Part shown: positions 1 to 3,716 of the stretch, one piece after another | How positions within the stretch are numbered: position 1 is the stretch's first letter | Layout of the letters: the number at the start of each line of letters is the position of its first letter | DNA from: CAYPTI01 sp964413525 [NCBI: uncultured bacterium] | Lineage (GTDB): Bacteria > T1Sed10-126 | Reading direction: 5' to 3' | Length of the DNA: 5,672 nucleotides | Assembly (NCBI GenBank): GCA_964413525.1 | Contig: CAYPTI010000079.1 | Location: forward strand, 1-5,672 | Translations under genes and position numbers: made by a program | The notes under the pieces: model-generated | What the model saw: only the letters and a program-made list of their open reading frames with translations | Databases searched by the model: none | Told to the model about the DNA's origin: nothing

Positions 1-44
1 CCTTTGAATTTGTCCGGGGCCAGGACGACTCGGATGTTTCCCAC
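1..44 (-). CDS. Glycerate 2-kinase (GlxK/GarK family), N-terminal start only
   Basis: Only about 14 codons are visible, reading V-G-N-I-R-V-V-L-A-P-D-K-F-K-G from a GTG at 44-42 and running off the left edge. The stretch VVLAPDKFKG matches the highly characteristic N-terminus of the GarK/GlxK glycerate kinases (consensus like KIVIAPDSFKGSLSA), which phosphorylate D-glycerate to 2-phosphoglycerate in the cytoplasm. A GGAGG at 60-56 lies 11 nt upstream of the GTG, a slightly long spacing; no in-frame ATG is seen nearby. The gene sits in a different frame inside the 3' end of rsmA, so it would be the fourth gene of the surA-pdxA-rsmA operon. The family call rests on one short motif; the exact start and the rest of the protein cannot be judged here. 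Confidence 0.68.
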   Translation of the reverse strand, partial: MGNIRVVLAPDKFK

Positions 45-787
45 TCGGACATCAACCTCCCCAGGTCCTCGGGGGTCAGGGTGCCGGGACGCCGGGTGGA
101 CGACCAACCCCACTGTTCGAACGTCGTTCCCCAGCGTGCCTTCTGATCGGCGTCATCGGCCAGGTTGTTGAGCAAGGTCTTGCGTGGGTACCGGAAACAC
201 CGGCGGACAAACCGTCGGATCCGCTCGAAAGGCCGCTTGATCCGGGGTTCCCGGAAGTCAAATTCGACCCACACCGAGTCGACCTCCGGGGACGGGTCGA
301 AGGCCTCCGCGGGAACGGTGAACGGCAAGTCGACCCCGGCGTAGACCGAGGCAAGCAGACTCAACCCCCCGTACTCGGAGGATCCCGGATCGGCCGCGAG
401 TCGTTCTCCAACCTCGGCCTGAACCAGGCCGTAAAACCCGCTGAGCCGGGGGGCGTGCCGGAGAATCCGCATCAGCAGCGGTCCCGTCAGGTGGTAGGGT
501 AGGTTGCCGACCAGCGGGTACCGGGCCGATCGGACGGGCAGAGGATAGTCCGTTACGTCGGCACGGATCACCATCACGTCGCCGGATAATTGCCGGCGAA
601 GCTCCCGACAGAACCGGAACTCGATCTCGAGGGCGAGGAGACGATCCCAGGCTCCGGCAAGATAGCCGGTCAGGGCCCCCGTCCCGCTGCACCATTCGAT
701 CCCGAAACGAGCGTCCGGCACCCGGTCGACCAGTCGCCGGATCCAGGCGTCGTCGGCAAGCAGAACCTGGCTCCGGTAGGTTCCCAT
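1..787 (-). CDS. rsmA: 16S rRNA (adenine1518-N6/adenine1519-N6)-dimethyltransferase RsmA/KsgA, 3' end cut by window edge
   Basis: RsmA dimethylates two adjacent adenines in the 3' terminal hairpin of 16S rRNA using S-adenosylmethionine, late in 30S assembly. I read 262 codons from ATG 787-785 without a stop before base 1. Visible motifs, in order: a SAM-binding motif I, E-W-C-S-G-T-G-A-L-T, at residues 31-40; the acidic loop L-E-I-E near 53-56; the catalytic N-L-P-Y at 95-98; Q-A-E-V-G-E-R-L around 142-149; P-S-P-E-V-D-S near 184-190; and the family signature K-T-L-L-N-N-L at 203-209. Family members are usually 260-290 aa, so the stop should lie just outside. The N-terminus is about ten residues shorter than usual, keeping only S-Q-V-L-L-A-D of the normal LGQNFLxD block. 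The start is supported by GGAGG 6 nt upstream. ATG overlaps the pdxA stop by one base (TGATG). Motif I and the residues after NLPY (H-L-T rather than N-I-S/T) are diverged. Confidence 0.94.
   Translation of the reverse strand, partial: MGTYRSQVLLADDAWIRRLVDRVPDARFGIEWCSGTGALTGYLAGAWDRLLALEIEFRFCRELRRQLSGDVMVIRADVTDYPLPVRSARYPLVGNLPYHLTGPLLMRILRHAPRLSGFYGLVQAEVGERLAADPGSSEYGGLSLLASVYAGVDLPFTVPAEAFDPSPEVDSVWVEFDFREPRIKRPFERIRRFVRRCFRYPRKTLLNNLADDADQKARWGTTFEQWGWSSTRRPGTLTPEDLGRLMSEWETSESSWPRTNSK
56..60 (-). promoter_or_regulatory. Shine-Dalgarno of the glycerate kinase gene
   Basis: GGAGG on the minus strand, inside the rsmA reading frame, 11 nt before the GTG at 44-42. It is the reason for choosing that GTG over GTG or TTG codons further upstream in the same frame. 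The spacing is longer than the usual 5-9 nt. Confidence 0.45.
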
Positions 788-1740
788 CAGGACCCTCCGT
801 GGCGAACCAGCCACCGGAGGCTGTTGACGGCGCTTCGATCATCGATCCGGTCCGTGCCGGCCAGGTCTGCTGCCACCCCGTGATCCGGGCTGACCCGGAG
901 GATCGGAAGCCCCAGGGTCACGTGAACACCGGTGAAGAAATGGTTTAATTTGAACGGGGTCAACCCCTGGTCGTGGTAGCAGGCGACAACCATGTCGACC
1001 GAGCCGCCGTGGACGGGCAGAAAGCTGTCGGCCGGGGCGGGACCGCGCAGGTCGATCCCCTCCTCCCGGAGCCGCTCGACCGCCGGTTCCAGCACGTCCC
1101 GATCCTCCGTTCCCAGGGAACCCTTTTCCCCGGCGTGGGGATTGAGTCCGAGCAGAGCCAGGGAGGGGGACCGTCCGAACAGGTCACCCAGCTCCTCGTG
1201 AAACCGACGGAGGGTGGATTGGACGAAGGACGAATCCAGGGCTTCGGGAACCTGGCTCAACGGAAGGTGTCGGGTCAACAGCCCGACGTTGAACTGATCG
1301 CCAAAAAAACTCATCAATCCGTCGGTTTCGAAGTACTCCTCAAGCAGTTCGGTATGACCCACGAACGAATCGTGCCCCGCTTCCCGGACCGCCCGCTTGG
1401 AAAGCGGCAGCGTGAGGAGTCCACGAACGTCGGGTTCCCGGCACCGCTCCAGCGCCGAGAGAAGCGACGTGTGGGCCGCCTGACCGGTCGGACCGTCGGG
1501 ATCGCCGTCGAGAATGCGGTCGGCCGGAACCGAGCCGGCGGGTTCCCACTCCCAGCCGTCGGAAGCAACGTCCTGATCAATCAACCAGTTCCGTACTTCG
1601 GGAGGGCCCACGATATGGAGGTTTACCGGCGGATCGAACCGGTCCAGCGTTTGAACAAGCGGAACGAGAAGTCGAGGGGAGACACCGGCCGGATCGCCGG
1701 TGGAGACGATCACTCGAGACGGATCAGCGGGGTTGGTCAT
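787..1740 (-). CDS. pdxA: 4-hydroxythreonine-4-phosphate dehydrogenase PdxA
   Basis: PdxA oxidises 4-phosphohydroxy-L-threonine with NAD(P)+; the product decarboxylates to 3-amino-1-hydroxyacetone phosphate, the partner of deoxyxylulose phosphate in PdxJ-dependent pyridoxine phosphate synthesis. It is a cytosolic, metal-dependent dimer. The 317-aa product is near the usual ~330. Motifs: S-T-G-D-P-A-G-V at 13-20, G-H-T-E at 128-131, and three metal-ligand histidines in their normal contexts: H158 (T-R-H-L-P-L), H202 (N-P-H-A-G-E) and H256 (Y-H-D-Q-G-L). The C-terminal S-P-D-H-G-V-A-A-D-L-A-G is at 284-295. Deviations from consensus are S-P-R for G-P-E/D at 21-23 and V for T after D-H-G. The frame stays open upstream to 1839, but the family N-terminus fits ATG 1740, which overlaps surA by 17 nt. 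There is no clear Shine-Dalgarno, so coupling to surA translation is likely. The surA/rsmA context favours true PdxA over a PdxA2-type catabolic paralogue. Confidence 0.95.
   Translation of the reverse strand: MTNPADPSRVIVSTGDPAGVSPRLLVPLVQTLDRFDPPVNLHIVGPPEVRNWLIDQDVASDGWEWEPAGSVPADRILDGDPDGPTGQAAHTSLLSALERCREPDVRGLLTLPLSKRAVREAGHDSFVGHTELLEEYFETDGLMSFFGDQFNVGLLTRHLPLSQVPEALDSSFVQSTLRRFHEELGDLFGRSPSLALLGLNPHAGEKGSLGTEDRDVLEPAVERLREEGIDLRGPAPADSFLPVHGGSVDMVVACYHDQGLTPFKLNHFFTGVHVTLGLPILRVSPDHGVAADLAGTDRIDDRSAVNSLRWLVRHGGS
794..798 (-). promoter_or_regulatory. Shine-Dalgarno of rsmA inside the pdxA 3' end
   Basis: GGAGG on the minus strand, 6 nt before the rsmA ATG at 787-785. It is formed by the last pdxA codons (His-Gly-Gly-Ser). 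With the TGATG stop/start overlap it suggests that RsmA is made both by termination-reinitiation and by its own ribosome binding. Confidence 0.7.
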
Positions 1741-2803
1741 CCAGGTACTCGCGAATGGAGTACGGGACATGCACGGTAAACTCATCCGCCAGAAGGATCG
1801 GAAGGTGTGACTGGAGCAACCGGGTTCGGTAGCGGTCAAAATACTGCCGTGTGGATTGGTCCGGTTCCCCGGATCCAGGGGAAAGTCGAACGGATTGTCG
1901 ATACATCAGCACGTAATCGCCCCGCCAGGAAACCGGTTCGCTCACTCCGTAAAGCGGGAGGGAATACAGAGTATACTCCAGCTGGGAGTCGTAGGTTCCC
2001 CAGCCGAACCAGTCCAGTTCCCCGTGCGAGCCGAGGAACGGCTGATCGATGGCGTGTTCTTCGTACAGCTCGTTCCAGCGTTCAAGGGACGGGTTCTCGC
2101 CCAGCTGCTCGTACACCTCGCGCGCGGTTTCCTCCTCCGAAAACCGCATCATGCGAGCCGAATTGCGGACGGTGGCTCCCGTGTCGCTTCCGTTGGGGTT
2201 CAAGTCGGGATAAAGCCGCTGAATTAATTGGGTTTGTTCAATCTCGGTCCGCATCATGCGGCGGTATTCTTCCTCCGTGGTTCCCTGCTCCCGGAGGAAC
2301 TGCTGGAATTCCTCGGGCTGGCTTTTCTGCTGTTCAAGCTGCCGGTCGACAAACTCCTCGATCTCCGAACGCCGGTCCGCAATGCCGTAAAACTCTACGG
2401 CCACGTCGATCAACGTCTCATCGATCAGGTCACGGAGGAGTCCCCGCTCCAGAGAGCTGTCTCCGTAGGCATCCCGGTAGTCCCTCAGGGTGATGACCCG
2501 GTTTTCCACCACGGCGAGGATGCGATCCAGGTAGGGAACGGCCGACTCCGGGTCCCGGTCGAACACCTCGAGCTCGGCTTCGTCCGCCGGCGGGGGGGAC
2601 TCCGGAGACTCCGTGTCCGACGCGTCCCGGACCGGTTCCGGGCGGTCCTGGAGTTCCTCCATGCGTTCGGGAAAGATCGGTTCAAGCAGAGAATCATCCC
2701 CCTCCTGGGCAAGGACGGGAGAGCACGCTCCGAGCAGGAGGATCATTCCGATGGACAGTACAACCGGAGCGTGGAGGATTCGTCGCTGGATTGGTCCGTT
2801 CAT
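1724..2803 (-). CDS. surA: SurA-like periplasmic chaperone / parvulin-fold peptidyl-prolyl isomerase, probable lipoprotein
   Basis: SurA escorts unfolded outer-membrane proteins across the periplasm. The 359-aa product starts with a basic segment (R7, R8) and a hydrophobic core at 13-25, ending in L-L-G-A-C with Cys27 as a possible lipidation site. A competing signal peptidase I site (V-L-A before Q33) follows. Residues 35-85 are an acidic, Pro-rich linker. A SurA N-terminal domain begins at about 93 (I-L-A-V-V-E-N-R-V-I-T) and runs through helices to about 200. One parvulin-like domain covers about 212-303, recognisable by G-E-L-D-W-F at 261-266 and G-V-S-E-P-V at 286-291. Escherichia SurA has two such domains and about 428 residues. 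The histidines usual in A-R-H-I-L and G-Y-H-I-I are replaced (A-R-M-M-R; G-D-Y-V-L), so isomerase activity is doubtful. A C-terminal helix ends the protein. A GGGGGG 10 nt before the ATG may serve as Shine-Dalgarno. It is first in the operon with pdxA and rsmA, matching the known order. Confidence 0.85.
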   Translation of the reverse strand: MNGPIQRRILHAPVVLSIGMILLLGACSPVLAQEGDDSLLEPIFPERMEELQDRPEPVRDASDTESPESPPPADEAELEVFDRDPESAVPYLDRILAVVENRVITLRDYRDAYGDSSLERGLLRDLIDETLIDVAVEFYGIADRRSEIEEFVDRQLEQQKSQPEEFQQFLREQGTTEEEYRRMMRTEIEQTQLIQRLYPDLNPNGSDTGATVRNSARMMRFSEEETAREVYEQLGENPSLERWNELYEEHAIDQPFLGSHGELDWFGWGTYDSQLEYTLYSLPLYGVSEPVSWRGDYVLMYRQSVRLSPGSGEPDQSTRQYFDRYRTRLLQSHLPILLADEFTVHVPYSIREYLDDQPR

Positions 2804-2885
2804 GTCGGCACTACCCCCCAGGGTTCATGGATGGCGAGCAAGCGAAGTCCTCCTCCCCCGAACAGGGAAGGAACAGTTTGCGGAG

Positions 2886-2925
2886 CCCCTCGGCGTAAGA
2901 AACCTGATTGTCTCTTATGGAGGGG
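2886..2925. repeat. Nested inverted repeat, possible structured surA leader
   Basis: CCCCTC at 2886-2891 pairs with GAGGGG at 2920-2925, and inside it TAAGA at 2896-2900 pairs with TCTTA at 2913-2917, around a 12-nt loop. The inner arms are separated from the outer by an asymmetric internal loop (4 and 2 nt). If surA is transcribed from about 2952 the element lies in its 5' leader, roughly 80-120 nt before the ATG. There is no U-tract, so it does not look like a terminator. Pairing of this size can arise by chance. Confidence 0.35.
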
Positions 2926-2960
2926 ACACAAACAACAACCGGGAGGGAGGACAACCTGGA

Positions 2961-2990
2961 TATACAAACCCGGTTGCGTTTTGGTATGCT
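2961..2990 (+). promoter_or_regulatory. Candidate sigma70-type extended -10 promoter of the MoaD-like gene
   Basis: TATACA at 2961-2966 (4 of 6 to TTGACA), an 18-nt spacer, and TATGCT at 2985-2990 preceded by TGG, an extended -10 arrangement. The same TATGCT hexamer with a TGN extension is found in the better cold-shock promoter of this window. It predicts a start near 2997 and a leader of about 84 nt. Confidence 0.38.
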
Positions 2991-2992
2991 CT

Positions 2993-3011
2993 AGCCTCGT
3001 CAGACGGGGCT
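2993..3011. repeat. Small dyad at the predicted start of the MoaD-like transcript
   Basis: AGCCTCG at 2993-2999 pairs with CGGGGCT at 3005-3011 (one T-G wobble) around a TCAGA loop. The GGGGC part can instead pair with GCCTC just downstream at about 3016-3020, so two mutually exclusive hairpins are possible. It could be an operator dyad or a 5' stability hairpin; no factor is recognisable. Confidence 0.28.
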
Positions 3012-3065
3012 TCACGCCTCGCTTTCAACCATGAATTCCGACGCACACTCACTTTTTCAGCCTTC

Positions 3066-3070
3066 GGAGG
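3066..3070 (+). promoter_or_regulatory. Shine-Dalgarno of the MoaD-like gene
   Basis: GGAGG, 10 nt before the ATG at 3081. An out-of-frame ATG at 3073 lies between them, but only the 3081 start gives the MoaD/ThiS fold from its first beta strand. Confidence 0.55.
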
Positions 3071-3080
3071 CGATGACCCC

Positions 3081-3374
3081 ATGTCCAACCAGGTGACCCT
3101 GATTATTCCGACTCCTCTGCGCGAATTCACGGACGGCGAGGGGGAAGTGTCGGCGCGAGGAAGCACGGTCCGGGAGGTGCTGGATGATCTGGAGGAACAG
3201 CACCCGGGCATCATGGATCGGCTGTGCGACGAGGACGGGGAACTGAGGGAATTTCTCAACATTTACATGAACGACGAAGACATCCGGTTCAAGGACGAAC
3301 TGGACACCGAAGTGCAGGAGGGGGACGAACTCTCCGTCATTCCGGCCATCGCCGGAGGCGAGGTTTCCGGATAA
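3081..3374 (+). CDS. MoaD/ThiS-family ubiquitin-like sulfur carrier protein with a C-terminal tail after the diglycine
   Basis: The 97-aa product has the beta-grasp pattern of MoaD/ThiS proteins: a first strand V-T-L-I-I-P-T-P-L-R at 5-14, G-S-T-V-R-E-V-L-D-D-L at 27-37 (the usual helix), L-N-I-Y-M-N-D-E-D-I at 59-68, and E-G-D-E-L-S-V-I-P-A-I-A-G-G at 80-93. The S-V-I-P-A-I-A-G-G ending is closest to CysO/SAMP-like carriers, whose C-terminal glycine is adenylated by an E1-like enzyme and then thiocarboxylated to donate sulfur (cysteine, molybdopterin, thiamine or thio-tRNA synthesis, or protein tagging). Here four residues, E-V-S-G, follow the diglycine; they must be removed before activation if it works like its relatives. 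The gene stands alone on the plus strand, divergent from surA and convergent with the cold-shock gene, with no E1 enzyme, MoaE, cysteine synthase or JAMM peptidase in view. The frame is open far upstream, but family length and GGAGG support the start at 3081. Its exact pathway cannot be told. Confidence 0.88.
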   Translation: MSNQVTLIIPTPLREFTDGEGEVSARGSTVREVLDDLEEQHPGIMDRLCDEDGELREFLNIYMNDEDIRFKDELDTEVQEGDELSVIPAIAGGEVSG

Positions 3375-3440
3375 CCCCGACGGTTCCCATCGGGACACGA
3401 ACCCGGCTCAGGTCCAGGGAGCCGAAGCCGTCAGGTCATC
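3375..3440. terminator. Convergent gap with weak dyads, possible bidirectional termination
   Basis: The MoaD-like gene and the cold-shock gene end 66 nt apart, tail to tail. CGGCTC at 3404-3409 pairs with GAGCCG at 3419-3424 around a 9-nt loop, and CCCGA pairs with TCGGG just after the MoaD-like stop. Neither is followed by a T-run on either strand, so this is not a convincing intrinsic terminator. Confidence 0.25.
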
Positions 3441-3641
3441 CTACAGGGGGATAACGTTGGTGGCGGCGAACCCTTTCTCCGTCTCTTCAATTTCAAATTC
3501 GACTTCCTGATCCTGATCGAGCGTCTTGTATCCTTCGACTTCGATCTCCGAATAGTGGACGAAGACATCCTCGCCTTCTTCCTGCTCGATAAACCCGAAT
3601 CCCTTCGCATCGTCAAACCACTTAACCGTGCCCGTAGCCAC
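3441..3641 (-). CDS. Cold-shock domain protein (CspA family)
   Basis: This is a single cold-shock domain of 66 aa, the standard family length. These five-strand OB-fold proteins bind single-stranded RNA and DNA and act as RNA chaperones that keep messages unfolded at low temperature or during growth shifts. The opening G-T-V-K-W-F at 4-9, RNP1 K-G-F-G-F-I at 13-18 and RNP2 V-F-V-H-Y at 26-30 carry the expected aromatic and basic nucleic-acid-contact residues; A-A-T-N-V near the end is also typical. The protein is strongly acidic, including E-Q-E-E-G-E-D at 19-25. It starts at GTG (3641-3639), not ATG, behind AAGGAGG with 7-nt spacing, which argues for high expression. It has its own promoter in the gap after gyrA and a predicted leader of only about 26 nt, unlike the long thermosensing leader of Escherichia cspA. 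Several csp paralogues are common, so I give no gene letter. Confidence 0.96.
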   Translation of the reverse strand: MATGTVKWFDDAKGFGFIEQEEGEDVFVHYSEIEVEGYKTLDQDQEVEFEIEETEKGFAATNVIPL

Positions 3642-3648
3642 AAAAAAC

Positions 3649-3655
3649 CCTCCTT
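3649..3655 (-). promoter_or_regulatory. Strong Shine-Dalgarno deciding the GTG start of the cold-shock gene
   Basis: AAGGAGG followed by 7 nt (G and six T) and then GTG. It is the strongest ribosome binding site in the window and fixes the non-ATG start at 3641. Confidence 0.85.
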
Positions 3656-3673
3656 GAAGGTTGATTTTGCGTC

Positions 3674-3702
3674 AGCATAGCACAAGGAGGACGGTTGCAC
3701 AA
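3674..3702 (-). promoter_or_regulatory. Sigma70-type promoter of the cold-shock gene
   Basis: On the minus strand TTGTGC (3702-3697), a spacer of exactly 17 nt, then TATGCT (3679-3674) preceded by TGC, giving an extended -10. The -35 begins 14 nt after the gyrA stop. The predicted start is near 3667, leaving a leader of about 26 nt. Confidence 0.65.
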
Positions 3703-3716
3703 TTCGTTCTTCGGGG

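Larger units (their letters stand above)
2804..3080. other. Divergent intergenic region between surA and the MoaD-like gene
   Basis: This 277-nt stretch must carry the start signals of the leftward surA operon and the rightward MoaD-like gene. It has a candidate plus-strand promoter at 2961-2990. Overlapping it on the minus strand is a weak candidate, ATACCA at 2987-2982, 17 nt, then TATATC at 2964-2959, which would give surA a leader of about 150 nt. Near the plus-strand -35 a direct repeat ACAACC occurs at 2935-2940 and 2951-2956, spaced 16 nt start to start, which could be regulator half-sites. Two inverted repeats are listed separately. Short reading frames here have no recognisable product. 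Confidence 0.5.

Noticed and set aside
258-842. 194-codon minus-strand frame overlapping rsmA and the pdxA end
   Set aside because: Arg/Pro/Gly-rich out-of-frame shadow; the rsmA frame on the same strand carries NLPY and KTLLNNL motifs.
973-1779. 268-codon open frame on the plus strand opposite pdxA
   Set aside because: Antisense shadow caused by GC-rich codon bias; PdxA on the other strand has full family motifs and this frame has no recognisable domain.
1741-1839. Longer pdxA start at 1839
   Set aside because: The extra 33 residues are not PdxA-like, lie within the surA coding sequence and push the STGDPAG motif too far from the N-terminus.
2228-3034. 268-codon plus-strand open frame opposite the surA 5' half
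   Set aside because: Its product resembles no family I know and it runs across the intergenic region; the opposite strand encodes a credible signal peptide and SurA domain.
2613-3080. Upstream in-frame extension of the MoaD-like gene to an ATG at 2613
   Set aside because: The extension would overlap surA on the other strand, has low-complexity composition, and the family length plus GGAGG support a start at 3081.
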